Positions 1 to 11,060 are shown, counted from the first letter of the stretch. The stretch: 64,000 nt of DNA from Amborella trichopoda (GCF_000471905.2 NW_006500104.1:2576084-2640083), one strand, 5' to 3'. Notes: generated by a model not told the origin, from the sequence alone. Made by a program: numbers and translations.

Positions 1-1480
1 TTCGTTGAGAATTTTCTAGCCCTTTAAGCCTGTCCAAGATATGGTTTAGGTTTCATTAAAACGTGCCATCCGGTCTTCAGAACCATCACCATCTTGACTG
101 ACTACAATCACATCGGCTCATTCCTTAGGACTAAGTGGTTCTTACATGGATGTAGTCCAGGGTTGTTTCAGTTTGAATGTATTTTTCAACATGTTTATCT
201 TCGTTGCAAATAAGGAGAAATAATTTCGTGAGCTAGGTCCGTAGGTGCCAAAATGCCTGTGGACTGTGGAAGTCAAAGGTCCATAAGCCCTGATTCAGAA
301 GTGGAATTTTTAAAAGACTCAGAATGGCCCAAGAAGGTTCAAAATCGTGTCTAGACGTCTCTTAAGAACATGTGCCAAGTTTTGTCACAATAGGAAGAGT
401 TTAAGGCAGTGTAGATGAATAAACAAATTTAGAAAAATGACCTGTACCACCCTTGAAATGAACCTTAAAACTACTGCCCTATCACCAAAGCATAAAATAA
501 CCGTGAGACCACCTCCATTGGATTTGGAATGACCAAAAACCCTTAAGGACCAAGTTTTGGCTTGATTGGATGTTTCAAGACCAAATTATGGCAAAATTAT
601 CCAAAACAAGTAGGTCGCACGCTATTACCATGCATCCTCAGTGAACCAGTGTCCATTAATGAAAACTGTGTTTTTAGGTTTCGGGTTGAACTTTGGAAGG
701 CCATATCTCTCTCTTCCCAAGTCTGATCAGGCTCAAATTATAGAAGCATGTTCATCTCGTCGACCCGAGCATTTTGATATGTGGCACAACCCATGTTGTT
801 GCCCGAGCCGGGAGATAAACAAGAAAGAAGATTGCCATCCAAGGCAAGGTTGTAGATTTTCCAACAGGAGCGTGCCTTGATTGAGCAGCCACATCACGAC
901 GCTCGCAAATCTGATCGGCCTGAAACTAGACCCATTATGAGCACGAGGCTTCATCTGAGACAAAGCACACACGTGATGAATGGTCATATTCAACATATGA
1001 TGAGTACGAAGTAGCTATAATTTTCGGCCACCAAAAGCCAATTTTTGGTCAAAATAACAAATTTCAGACATCAAATCGAGCCACATTCATCACTAAATGC
1101 TCATATGACGACATGCTCATCAAAATACAATAAAGAAATCATGAAGAAACACTGAGAAACGGGCGTTATCTTGAATCAAAGATCACATGTTTCTCGTAAT
1201 TTTTAAATCTTGTGATCATGGCCAAAAAGTCCAATTCATGGCTCGAAATGGGTATCAAAATGACCATCTTCCCGAGCTGATCAACAAAAGAATATTCTTT
1301 TGATCGAATGAAGACTAGAAGGAGCCCGAACTGACCCCAAAAGATCGCAAAGGTTGCATGATCATGACTTAGACTGATTTAAATTTCAGCGTTTGTCGTT
1401 GAGGGGCAAAATTATCATTTTTTACTCTAATTTCTTAATTTTCTTTAATTGGGAATCAACCTTTGTTTGGATTAATTTTC

Positions 1481-1494
1481 TATAAAAGCACGTG
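1481..1494 (+). promoter_or_regulatory. LTR promoter: TATA box plus CACGTG
   Basis: TATAAAAG at 1,481-1,488 is followed directly by the G-box core CACGTG at 1,489-1,494. The second LTR has TATATAA and CACGTG at the same spacing (13,975-13,988). The third is altered (TTATAAG, then TACGTA, at 16,711). Placement about 1.3 kb into the LTR fits the U3/R border. Use as a promoter is inferred. Confidence 0.6.
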
Positions 1495-1599
1495 ATATGC
1501 TCATGTAAAGTAGGCTGCTTCGATTAATAAATTTTGGGGTTTTCTTTAAGGTTTGGGTCACGGTTTAGGGAGAGAGAGAGGAGAGAGAGATCTAAGTGG

Positions 1600-2115
1600 G
1601 TACCCCTGGGCACTAAAGGTAACTTTCTCTCTCCTCTCCTCTTTCTCTCTCTTTTTCTTCTCTTTTTTCTCTCTCTTCTCTCTCCCTTCATCTTGTCTTC
1701 TTTCTCTTTTCTCTTCTTCTCTTCTTTCCTTCTCTTCTTTCCTTCTCTTCTTTCCTCTTTTTTCTCTCTCTTCTTTCTCTCTCTTCTTCCTCCCTTCTAT
1801 TTTCTTCTTTCCTCTGCTTCTTTCCTTTCTCTCTCTTCTCCTTTCCCCTTCTCTCTCTTCTTTCTCTATACTCCTTTCCTTTCTCACTCTTCTTCTTTCC
1901 TTTCTCTCTCTGCTTTTTTTCCTTTCTCTTTCTTCTTCTTTACTTTCTCTCTGCTTCTTTCCTTTCCCTTTTTTCTTCTCTCTTCTCTCTTCTTCTTCCC
2001 TATTCTTTCCTTCTCTCTTCTCCTATCCTCTTTTTATTTCTTCTTTTTCTCACTTCTTTCTCTCTCTTCTCTCTCCCCCTTCTTTTCTCACTTTCTCTCT
2101 CTTCTCTGTTTCTGT
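1600..2115 (+). repeat. Pyrimidine (CT)-rich tract of LTR A1
   Basis: About 0.5 kb made almost wholly of C and T, with TCTCTCTTCTTTC-like words. It yields long false reading frames rich in Phe, Ser and Leu on the + strand, and Arg, Glu and Lys on the - strand. It lies just downstream of the LTR TATA box, so it would be in the transcript. Confidence 0.9.
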
Positions 2116-2117
2116 CT

Positions 2118-2560
2118 TGCACGATGGGCGTATTTCTCTCTTCTCTCTCTCTGTTTGGTATGGCGGAGTACATCACCATGTGCGAAATCTCTCTATTCTC
2201 TCTCTTTGTTTGGCAAGGTACACTGTTGTGTGCACTCTCTCTCTTCTCTCTCTATCTGGCACAGCGGTGTGCATTGTTGTGCATGAAATCTCTCCCTCTT
2301 CTTTCCCTATCTAGCACGACAGAGTACATCGCCGTGCGTGACATCTTTCGCTCTTCTCTCTTTGTCTAGCATGGGGGAGTACACCATCATGCGTGACATC
2401 TTTCTCTCTTCACTCTCTGTATGGCACGGTGGAGTAAGTGACCGCGTGTGACATCTCTCCCTTCTCTCTCTCTGTCTGGCACGGCGGACTACGCCGCCTT
2501 GCAGGACATTCCTCTCTGTCTAAAACGATGGAGTACACCATGGTGCGTGACATTTTTCTC
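2118..2560 (+). repeat. Hairpin-pyrimidine array of LTR A1 (about 9 units)
   Basis: Roughly every 40-60 bases the pyrimidine tract is broken by a unit of the form TGGCACGAYGGRGTAYAYC followed by GYCGTGC, an imperfect inverted repeat with arms like GCACGACGG and CCGTCGTGC. At least nine degenerate units can be counted. The counterpart in copy A3 (17,385-17,930) is clearer. Function is unknown. Confidence 0.7.
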
Positions 2561-2619
2561 TCTCCTATCTTATTTCTTTCTTTCGCTTGCTTGGCCAGAG
2601 GGCAGGGTCAGCCCTATGC

Positions 2620-2745
2620 CACCGTGCCAGTTCTACTGCAGAGCAGTCTAGCTGTCGTGCCAGTCTAGTCACGGTGCCCGTCTAGTTGTCGAGCCAGACA
2701 AGCAGCCGGGTCAGTCTTGCCGCCGTGCCAATCTAGCCGCCATGT
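2620..2745 (+). repeat. Short tandem repeat, GTGCCAGTCTAGC type
   Basis: A run of about six degenerate copies of a ~20-bp unit (GTGCCAGTCTAGCYGYC). It directly follows the hairpin array. The same block is seen at 17,975-18,260 in copy A3, where it is longer. Confidence 0.65.
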
Positions 2746-2839
2746 CAAACTTCTTCTCTCTCTTTCTCTTCTCTTCTCTCTTCTCTTATCTTCTTTTCTC
2801 TTCGTTTCTCATTATTTTCTTCTCTTCTCCTTTTGGATG

Positions 2840-3330
2840 GTTTAACGAGAGCCAAGCTAACCTTCACCCTCTCTCACTCCATTTCTTCTTCTCCTTTCTG
2901 AAAGATCCCGGTGAAAAACAAACCAGCCTTCATCCCTCTTTTCCCTCTTTTTCTAAAAATACATTTCATCTATGAAGGATCTGGGTGAAAAACAAACCAG
3001 CCTTGGCTCATCTTTTTTCTTTTCCTGAAGTGCTATGTGAAAGCCAAACCATCATTTGTTCCTCTTTTCTTTCTTTTCTTCCCAAAATACATTTTATCTC
3101 TGAATGATCTGGGTGAAAAACAAACCATCTTTCCTCTCTCTTTTCTCTTTCTCCAAAGTGCTGGGTGAAAGTCAAACCAGCCTTCGTTCCTTTGTTCTCC
3201 CTTTCCAAAAATATATTTTACCTTTAAAGAGCTTGGTGAGATCCAAACCAGCCTTCGTCTCTCTATTTTTTCTTCCTTATCTAAAGAGCTAGGTGAAAGC
3301 TAAACTAGCTTTTGTCTCTTTTTCTCTCTC
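2840..3330 (+). repeat. ~60-bp tandem repeat, GGGTGAAAAACAAACCAGCC type
   Basis: About eight units, each with a core GGTGAAAAACAAACCAGCC, then CTTCGTCYCTC and a pyrimidine stretch of variable length. The counterpart is at 18,370-18,835. The core is much better kept than the CT spacer between cores. Confidence 0.8.
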
Positions 3331-3834
3331 TCCCCTTATCTTTCTTTTCTTTTCTAAAAAATTCTCCTCTCTCTACTGTCTTTTCTCCATCAAACCCATT
3401 TTCCCTTTCTCTTTACTATAAAATATGCATTAAGAGTTCCTCGTTAAGGAGGTGCCGTGAGGCTGTCGAATTGACACGGACTCCATTATGTTTTTTGTTT
3501 TTTCATGTGCGCTCACCCTTTGACAAGGTGGGGTCTTCTGACCCACTATTATGTATTCTAATGTGTGTGTGTGGGCTCAAGAAAGAAGAAATAGGTCGAG
3601 GGAGGCGATTCCGAACCGACTATAGGCCAAGGGCACATTTCGCGTGATTTAAGAGGGCACCCACGTGAGCAGCCCAAGTGTGTCACGGACCCACATGAGG
3701 TGAGTCCTGCCTCACGATCCAAATTCCTCTCTCATCGGTTGGTATTCCTTCCTTTGTCTCCTTTATGTAATTTCGAGAGAGCGATATCAGGTCTCGGGGC
3801 CATCTCGAACCTGGAGCCACACCCCCAGGTCATT

Positions 3835-3880
3835 TGGACCCGAAGGGTGAGAACCAGCTTGCCGACTCCACAGGGGACAC
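3835..3880 (+). other. Gypsy A primer-binding region
   Basis: TGGACCCGAAGGGTGAG follows the LTR end GTCA by two bases and leads into AACCAGCTTGCCGACTCCAC. Its layout resembles the TGGCGCCGTCTGTGGGAAC type of plant gypsy primer-binding site, but it is altered. The tRNA cannot be named. Confidence 0.5.
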
Positions 3881-5505
3881 GCTACCCCATCGTCGAATCA
3901 TTCTCGCTTGGCTTTCCTTTCTTTTCGTTCCTACTTTATTACTTACACACACACGACTTTGGGGTTGGTCAACTCCTTCATCCGAGTCAGGGATTTCCTG
4001 ATCACCACACTCGGGAGTCCGCCTCGGGAATAGGTTCCACAATCCTCGTTCCCGACCTTTCTTTTGGGTGTTGACCTCGTGTCACGCTCCTAGGTCCTAT
4101 CCTAGATTGGTGTGAGGAGGGACCTAACAGTCCCTCACTCCCCATCTCCTAGCCTTGGTGGACCCACCACAAATGCACCTTGCATGGGTGGCATACTAGC
4201 CGCCACACACCGCATACACCCTGCTATCGGCAAATCACTTGCCAGTCCCACTGCTCGGGGCAGCCGTAAGGCCGCCCCTTCCTTTCCTGCACATAGCAGT
4301 CCAACTGTCAGTGCTCTTGCGGGTCGCTGTAAGGCCACCCCTACTCTCTATCATATCGGGTCCCTGTAGCCAGAGGCTCAACACGTCAAGGAGGAGGACC
4401 TAAGGCTGCCACCTCACACATATGCACCAGAGCTCATGGTCCATCTGCTCGAGCCACACCTCGGGGCAATCCTTAGGCTGCCTCGAACCACTATCTGAGT
4501 TCGGGTCTTCTTCGACATGGCCTTGTATACCTTTTGCATATGCATGGCATTGCTCGGTGCAGCCCTGTTGCAGCGTTTACTTGAGCACACGAGAGACTGG
4601 CCCCTCGTAGACCCTCCCAGCATATGCCTGCGCACTCTGTGAGGGGTGGTCACAAGGCCATTTCCTCACAAACGCATGCTTGCGGTATTCGGCCTCCTAA
4701 GACCAGACCTATTACTCGAGCTTGGGTTCCCAAGTAACTCGGAACTCCTCTACAAGTGGCACACATGCACCACCCCATGGACGACTCCAAGCTCCTGACA
4801 GAAAGCCCTGTTGCAATTGTCTCCTCCCACGTTCGTCACTTCTCCCCCAGTCAAACCACTCAAGACTACTCAAAGGCCTTCCCTAAGAGTACCCTCTTGT
4901 CGCCCTCTTCAGACCGGCCCTACCTTTGGAGCTCACAAAAGAGCTCGGGGCAAGGTTCCCTTGGGTGATGAAGTCTTCCATCCCCCGTCTCTCTCCAAGC
5001 CAAGAAAAAGCTGACTCCTGTTTCTAGCCCGCATCCCATGCCTCACCTCATGAAGACTTCCTAGTCATGTTTGAAGAAAGCGGACCATTCACAATCGCAA
5101 ACCCAGTCTCGGTTCTGGAGGGAAGTACGCCAGAGCTTGAGAGCCAAACATGACCGAGGCATGCGAATAGTGCCGAGAGAAGAGCCCAAGGCATTCGAAG
5201 CAAACAAGCTTGCTGATCCTCTAGCTGAGAACCCCTTTTACCCACTACAGGTTGCAGCAGGGCCTGAGGTGTAAGAGCCAGAATCCTGCATGGTTGTAAA
5301 TGTCGTAAGAGATGACCCAACCTCGCAGCTCCTGCTGTCCCAAAGCCGTCACAAACCGGTCCTGACCCCATCAGCATACAAAGCTCGAGCTCAGTCGCAG
5401 CTGACCGACTTGTTGCACCCAGTCCAAGTTGCCACACCCAGTCTGACGGGTATGCAAAACCCCGACTGCACAAGTGACCAACCTCCCCGAAGAAATAGCT
5501 AGTGT
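3881..5505 (+). other. Gypsy A 5' leader, no gene seen
   Basis: About 1.6 kb between the primer-binding region and the first recognisable gag residues. The short reading frames here show no known motif. Near the 3' end (from about 5,290) the text may already be degraded gag N-terminus. Nothing else is supported. Confidence 0.5.
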
Positions 5506-6845
5506 GATGGTCATTGAGGAGCCCAACGATGATCAAGAAGACCGTATGAATCGGTTTGAGGACATGATGTGCAGGTTGAGGTAGAAGATCAGGCTGATGG
5601 AAGGTACCCGACTCCTTGAGAACTCATCTCACCAGGAAGCCAATTCCCCTCATCCAACCGATCTGATCCTGAGGCAGCCACCGCCTTCTCATGACCATCC
5701 CTCCTCTCAGCAAGTCCCACAAGCCGACATCGATTCCATGGTCACCCACAGTTTGCGGGGCAGACAGATCCTTGACATTCATGATACAGCCCTGTATCGG
5801 AAGCCCTATCCCGCTTACATTGATCAGCTCTTGTTTCCCCATAATTACCAGAAAGGGAGACTCTTGCTCTTCAATGGCACGAGTTCGTGCCCATTTCTAT
5901 TCAACATGTTAAGAGACAGCACCAGATGGAAGTCTTCTTCTCCATCAAATTGTTGAAACTCTTGACACCCCAGCATTTAAGTGGTATGCCTGACTCCCCC
6001 CAAAATCAGTGCAGACCTAGGATGAACTGGAGCACTTGTTCTACAAGCGCTTCTATGAAGTTGAAAGAGAAGTCAAGACTGGTGAGCTTCTTACATTAAC
6101 CCAAGGCTCAAATGAGCTGGTTGATCAATTCATCGCAAGATAGAGAGATCTGGTTGTGCACCAAACTACGGCTTGAAATTCATGTGGTTCAAACATGTGT
6201 TCTCAACATGCGGCCGGAAATCTCCCTGCATGTCGAGGCTTCAAAGCAAACCTCTATGTCAGATCTGATCTCTAAAGCAGACCAGATAGAGAGCCTCCTT
6301 AAGCATCATGACAAATTTCAAACCCCATCATCGAATGGGGAAAAGAACCGAAGCTTTGGTAATGTTCATCCCAGTTCATGGGACAATCAACGAAAATGAA
6401 TGATTAGCGCTGCTACCATTGTATCAAACCCTAATAAGGCCTCACCTCAAACTCTGGATTTCTTCAAGGGGTGAACCCTGAAAATGCTCAGGGGACACCT
6501 CAAGAACACCAACAAAAACCCCAGTCCTATAATAAGGTGCCTCCACCTCAGAACCTCTAAGGAGAGGACTACTGAGCGGAGCAGAAAAGGAAAGTCTATA
6601 GCTTTGATAAGGAGTGGGTCCCGACCTTACTTCGAATGTTGATAGAGCAACAAATGATCATCTTTCCTGAGATGAAAAAGCCAAAAGATGTTGATTTCGT
6701 CACCCACAAGAATTATTGTGCCTATCATAGAATGTTGGGGCACTTTGTTCAGGATTGCTTTACTCTCAAGGATCACATCGAGGCATTAATCCAGAAGGAA
6801 CAGATACAGCTCGATAGTCTCAAGAAGGAATTTGGGGCAACTTAA
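5506..6845 (+). pseudogene. Gypsy A gag remnant (capsid and zinc knuckle)
   Basis: Gag forms the virus-like particle that packages the element RNA. A candidate ATG is at 5,506. At 5,597-5,956 one frame reads PYPAYIDQLLFPHNYQKG and LLLFNGTSS, typical of the plant gypsy capsid start. The next pieces continue in other frames: the text around 6,030-6,130 reads LEHLFYKRFYEVEREVKTGE and LTLTQGSNELVDQFIA in the third frame. At 6,636-6,845 a CAYHRMLGHFVQDC segment is a C-x2-H-x4-H-x4-C zinc knuckle, followed by LKDHIEALIQKE. There are several frameshifts and stops, so no full protein can be made. Confidence 0.8.
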
Positions 6846-7424
6846 GCGTCTCACGTGGTGACAGTTTAAGAAGAAGACTATCAAGAGTAACATCTTGATG
6901 AACTATCAACAGACCTTCTTCAGACGCTATTTTTTATGATGCTTCAAGTAGGGATCATCGCACCAAAGTTGTCAAGACAGCCCAGGCACCTCGCTCAAGG
7001 GACTGAGAACCTCTGGTGACCATATCACCAGATAGGAGGTCATGATTTAGAGGGGTGCTTCAGCTTTCAAGCCATAGTCAAAGAGAAAGTCCAAGGAGGA
7101 CACGTCATTAGAACTATCCTAAGGGATGACATTCGAACCATCGGGCTGCTAGCACAAGAAGACACTCAGACACAAACATCCTATGAGAATGCGCCACCCG
7201 GGCCTTCTGATCTCGATGAACTTCCCAATCATGACAAGTCTATGGAGGACAAAACATAATGAATTCTATGAAGAGGGAGGTTTTTCACTAAGCAAGGCCA
7301 ACCCTTAAGCTTCGTGAACCTGGTCATCCTGTGCTCGTTCACAAAAATTGTAAAAGGAGATGAGTACCAAGGGCTGCCCACCAAAAGAGGGAACTCCCTC
7401 AACCTCAGACTGAGGTTGACTTCC
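6846..7424 (+). pseudogene. Gypsy A gag-pol linker, second knuckle-like motif, degraded protease region
   Basis: The segment at about 7,010-7,090 reads PYHQIGGHDLEGCFSFQA after a stop codon that sits where the first Cys of a C-x2-H-x4-H-x4-C knuckle would be. It therefore looks like a second, mutated zinc knuckle. After it a frame runs through VIRTILRDDIRTIGLLAQED to a stop near 7,258. The expected protease D-S/T-G motif was not found. Confidence 0.45.
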
Positions 7425-7839
7425 TCAAATCCATACCGGTCTTGATCCCCAAGTCGCAGTACATCGGCTTGGCATTGATCTATCCTTCAAACCTGTAAAG
7501 CAGAAATCGAGAAGGTTCCGACTTGATCTTGAAATGCAGATAAATGCTGAAGTAACTAAACTCAGAGAAGCAGGTTTTACTCGGGAGGACAAAAACCCGA
7601 AATGGCTCGCCAATTTTGTTCGAGTTAAAAAGAAGACTAGGAAAATATGGGTCTGCATTAATTTCTGTGATTTGAATGTTGCCTGTCCAAAGGATGACTT
7701 CCCATTGTCGTTCACAGAAATTCTTATCGATTCCATAGCCCATTGCCAAATATTATCCTTCATGGATGGATATTCAGGGTATAATCTGATAACGATGGCA
7801 CCAGAGGATGAAGAGGCCACCGCCTTCCTGACCCTCTAA
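7425..7839 (+). pseudogene. Gypsy A reverse transcriptase, N-terminal half only
   Basis: Reverse transcriptase copies the element RNA into DNA. The frame at 7,534-7,839 has the family motifs CINFCDLNVACPKDDFPL, ILSFMDGYSGYN and MAPEDEEATAF. It stops at 7,837-7,839. The sequence then passes straight into RNase H text at about 7,850. The palm segment with the catalytic YxDD is missing, so this copy cannot encode an active enzyme. The first catalytic Asp (in FMDGYSGYN) is present. Confidence 0.9.
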
Positions 7840-7844
7840 GGGGT

Positions 7845-8165
7845 CTTTTGTTAACTACCTCGACTGCAGGATGCAAGGAGTTGAAAAGAACTACCCGCCA
7901 ATCGAGAAGATCTGCTTGGCACTTATCTTCGGGGTCCAAAATCTTCGCCATTATCAGCTCGGTCGTGAGGTGCAACTTATCTCAAAAGCTAACCCCATCA
8001 AGTTCCTCATGACACGCCCTTGTCTGTCAGAGCGCTTGGCTAAATGGTCGCTATTACTAATGGATTTCAACATCATGTATGTGCCGTAAAACACCATCAA
8101 GGGCCAAGCCCTCGTTGATTTCCTGATAGCACACCCCTTACCGCTAGAATCTCCCCTTGTCAAGC
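7845..8165 (+). pseudogene. Gypsy A RNase H domain remnant
   Basis: The frame at 7,871-8,089 reads VEKNYPPIEKICLALIF, LRHYQLGREVQLISKANPIK and LAKWSLLLMDFNIMYVP, the C-terminal part of the gypsy RNase H. A stop at 8,087 interrupts it. Reading on gives KGQALVDFLIAHPLP, the usual tether to the second RNase H. The N-terminal part of this domain was lost in the same deletion that removed the reverse transcriptase palm. Confidence 0.85.
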
Positions 8166-8189
8166 AACCTCCCCGATGAGGAAGTGTTT

Positions 8190-8566
8190 TGCGATGAGCC
8201 AGCTTATGATTGGAAGATGTAATTTGATAGGGCCTTTCAGTGTGAACGAGGTGGTGTTGGCGTATGACCTCTCAAGATGGTGTCATTCCCTTGTCCTTCT
8301 CCCTTGCAAAGGCCGACTCACACAATGAGGCTGAGTATCAAGCCCTCATAATAGGGCTTGAAGTCACCTCAGACAGCCAACTGAAATGGTTAGCCATTTT
8401 TTATGATTTGGAACTAATAATACGGTAGCTCAAAGGGATACATGATATGAGAATAAAGAGCCTCAAGCCTTACTATGACACTATTAAGACCTTGATGGCT
8501 AACCTCAATGACTTTTCCTTAAGGCACATCCCTAGAAGGTTGAATTCATAGGCTGATGCCCTTGTC
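8190..8566 (+). pseudogene. Gypsy A second (archaeal-type) RNase H remnant
   Basis: Text in shifting frames resembles the extra RNase H of Tat-type plant gypsy elements: FDRAFQCERGGVGV, then FSLAKADSHNEAEYQALIIG and GLEVTSDSQLKWLAIFYDLEL, ending LRHIPRRLNS before a stop. The first catalytic Asp is kept in FDRA, but the codon two before it is TAA where Tyr is usual. This domain places the element in the aRNH-bearing group. Confidence 0.75.
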
Positions 8567-8962
8567 ATGCTCGGCCCCACTACTCAAATCTCCATAAAAG
8601 AACCCACGCTTATATGGGTAGCAGAGTATAGGCACATCAAGCTGGTTAAAGAGTTAGATGGGGACGATGAAAGGATTATTTTCCCAAAATTCCCTCCTTA
8701 CCCATTCAGAGCACTCCTCGCTGCCAAGGATGCTCTCAAAGCTGAAAGGAAGGTGAAGCAGGTCCAAGGAAATAAGCCCGAGAAACAAGAAAGGGAGATC
8801 TTTGATCCAATATGCGTCGAGATCGAGCAGGTTGAGGATTGGAGGGAACCCATAATCAACTTTATTAAACATGGTTTCCTACCGGAAGATCGCATTGAGC
8901 GCAACAGTACACGAAGAATGGCCACCAAATGCACTCTTCTTGATGGAGATGCTCTCTTTTGA
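8567..8962 (+). pseudogene. Gypsy A linker between second RNase H and integrase
   Basis: A frame of 131 codons with no known catalytic motif. It starts ADALVMLGPTTQISIKEPT when read from slightly upstream, and contains VEIEQVEDWREPIINFIKHG and RRMATKCTLLDGDALF. These are the words that normally join the extra RNase H to the integrase zinc finger in this group. It is the longest undamaged stretch of this pol. Confidence 0.75.
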
Positions 8963-9019
8963 CGATCCTTCGACAACATCCTCCTCCGATATGTCGACAT
9001 AAACGGGGCGAAGCTAGTA

Positions 9020-10080
9020 CTGGAAGAAGTGCATGCCGAGATTTGTGGCCTTCATAAACTTTATGAACGGATACGAAGGTTGGGATATTACTGGCCATCA
9101 TTGGTCACAAATTCATTGACCTATGCCAAAAGGTACCAAGTGTGTCAACTAAGTTCAAACCTCATTCACCAACCACCAGAGCCTCTTCATCCTATGGTGA
9201 TGTCATGGCCCTTCTCACACTGAGGTATGGACATTGTCGGACCCATCAATCCTCCCTCGGCATTGGGCCATACCTTCGTCTTAGTTGCTACCGATTATTT
9301 CTCAAAATGGGCTGAAGCGATTCCTCTCAGACATGTCCCCGGGGAATCAGTGGCCAACTTCGTGTGACATCAAATCCTTTACCGATTCGGTGTGCCAGAC
9401 CGGATCACATCAGATAACGGTCCCCAGTTAAGAAGTCAGCACATCGATCGCTTGGTTAACCAATTTGGTTTCGAGTGGAAGTACTCTACTATGTACCACC
9501 CTCGGGCAAATTGTTTGGTCGAAGCCTTCAACAAGACCCTTTGCAATGTTCTAAGGAAATCGGTGTCTAAGACAAGGAAAAATTGGTATGAGAAGCTTCT
9601 AAATGCCCTATGGGCTTAGCGTACACCACCTGGAGTGCCACCAACTCTACTCCTTATTCTTTAGCTTATGGGAGTGAAGCGGTACTACCCCTTGAAATTC
9701 AACTTCCTTCGCTTCACATCACCGTGCATCATGATATGAGATAAGATGAACAGGTAAAGTTGCGCTACAAAGACTTAGATGCACTTGATGAGAAGAGATT
9801 TGAAGCCCCGCAGAACCTTGAACTCTACTGGGGGATGATGAAAAGATCTTTTGACAAGTCAATCAAAATTCGCTCATTCTCTCGTGGTGATGTGGTCCTA
9901 GCAGTAAAACTGCTAATCGTTATGCATGGGTTAAGCAAGGGGAAGTTTGAGCCTAAGTGGGAAGGCCCTTTTCTATTTAAGAAGGCTTCCCCAAAAGGGG
10001 GTTACATATTAACCCATCCTGATGGAGAGGAGGCAATGCCTCCTATCAACGGATGTTACCTGAAAAGGTACTACTCATGA
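9020..10080 (+). pseudogene. Gypsy A integrase (zinc finger, DDE core, C-terminal domain)
   Basis: Integrase inserts the DNA copy into the genome. The zinc-finger part (9,029-9,223) has EICGLHKLYERIRRLGYYWP and YAKRYQVCQ; one of its usual Cys positions is changed. Core residues can be seen in three places: the first Asp in GMDIVGPINPP (after a stop at 9,222), the second in RITSDNGPQLRSQ (9,392-9,619), and the Glu in LVEAFNKTL. A stop at 9,617 and a frameshift follow. The C-terminal part (9,760-10,080) has KWEGPFLFKKASPKGGY and LKRYYS, the usual ending. All three catalytic residues remain but stops and shifts break the frame. Confidence 0.9.
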
Positions 10081-10565
10081 CTTACGGTCTCGGAGGCGTG
10101 ACCTCGAGCGCACCCCTCTCCACATGTTGCCGCCAAGCACATTTTCACCGTCAAGTGCAACCCCTGTATTGCTGAGCATAACCCTTCTGCCTTTACGCCC
10201 ATGCCTTTTGCATGCACCTCCACGCATGCCTTCCCTAGCCGACACGTTCGTTTGCGCATCGACAAGGTTTGACCCTCATCACCTTTCCATCCCCAATGGA
10301 GTAATACTCGCACCCTCGATCACATGAGTTGACCCATTTTAATCACTAGGGAGTCACATCCACTCCTTAATCCCGAGTAAATCTGCTTCCACTCACCATC
10401 CCTCAGTGGGACACACCTTCATCTGAACCCATTGTTCATAAATGATCTCGACCATTACATCTCAATGAGTCAGACCGCCATCCACAGACTCATTCCCCAT
10501 GGAGCCTCATCTACTTCATATCCCCCAGTGAGTCCACTCCTTACTAAACTACCCACATATATGGA
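10081..10565 (+). other. Gypsy A 3' untranslated part, no gene seen
   Basis: About 0.5 kb after the pol stop. It has loosely repeated words (CAGTGAGTC, CATTCCCC) but no reading frame with known motifs. A small minus-strand frame at 10,071-10,313 shows nothing recognisable. Confidence 0.5.
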
Positions 10566-11060
10566 AAATTGCATAGCGGTCTAGTTGCATGACCTTAAAC
10601 TATAACACCCGTTCTGGCCGCATGACGTTAAACTGCTTCGAACCACGGTCTAGTTGCATGACCTTAAATTGTAGCACCTGTCCTGGTCGCACGACATTAA
10701 ACGGCTTCGCACCATGATCCAATTGCACGACCTTAAACTGTAGCACCCATCCTGGTCACATGACGTTAAACACCTTCGCACCACGGTCCAATTGTATGAC
10801 CTTAAACTATAACACCCGTCGTGGTCACATGACATTAAACTTCTTCGCACCATGGTCCTGTTGCATGACCATAAAACTGTAGCACATGTCCTGACCACAT
10901 GACGTTAAAATGCTTCGCACAACAGTCCAGCTGCATGACCCTAAACTGAAGCATTTGTCGTGGTCGCATGACATTAAACTACTCTGCACAATGGTCAAAG
11001 CTATGTGACCCTAAACCGTAGCCCAGATCCCAGTGGCATGACCTTAAGCACGCCTCCATA
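10566..11060 (+). repeat. 69-bp tandem array (seven units)
   Basis: The word GCATGACCTTAAAC recurs near 10,587, 10,656, 10,725, 10,794, 10,863, 10,933 and 11,003, a period of 69-70 bp. Each unit is itself a dimer: CATGACCTTAAAC and CATGACGTTAAAC alternate about 34 bp apart, separated by GGTCC(A/T)GTTG and TCCTGGTCG. Further degenerate half-units occur near 11,036, 11,455 and 11,520-11,570. Lies in the 3' untranslated part of the element. Confidence 0.9.

Larger units (their letters stand above)
174..3832 (+). repeat. Gypsy family A, 5' LTR (copy A1)
   Basis: This is a long terminal repeat of about 3.66 kb. It starts TGAATGTATTTTTCAAC and matches, with many substitutions, the starts of three other copies at 12,616, 15,360 and 23,971 (shared TGAAG and CACTTGTATCCCC). 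It ends at GTCA just before a primer-binding-like site, and the copy at 15,360-19,369 stops matching at the same point. In order it holds a unique U3 part, a TATA box at 1,481, a pyrimidine tract, a hairpin array, a short GTGCCAGTCTAG repeat and a ~60-bp tandem repeat. The left flank (1-173) does not match the sequence before the other LTRs, so 174 is a true outer edge. No matching target duplication was found at 19,369. Confidence 0.8.

Noticed and set aside
641..880. Short frames in LTR U3 (also at 13,107-13,379 and 24,407-24,679)
   Set aside because: They lie in matching LTR positions but differ by stops and shifts between copies, so no protein is conserved.
1534..2314. Long + strand frames rich in Phe/Ser/Leu over the CT tracts (also at 14,102-14,755, 16,758-17,888, 21,656-22,569 and 26,057-26,822)
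   Set aside because: They are translations of pyrimidine repeats in LTRs, open in several frames at once, with no start context or domain.
10650..10898. Minus-strand 82-residue frame with an internal ~23-residue repeat
   Set aside because: It is an in-phase reading of the 69-bp tandem array (69 is a multiple of 3); no other coding evidence.
10566..11060. Possible CRISPR-like or regulatory repeat array
   Set aside because: Units are contiguous and diverged with no unique spacers, in an LTR element of a plant genome.
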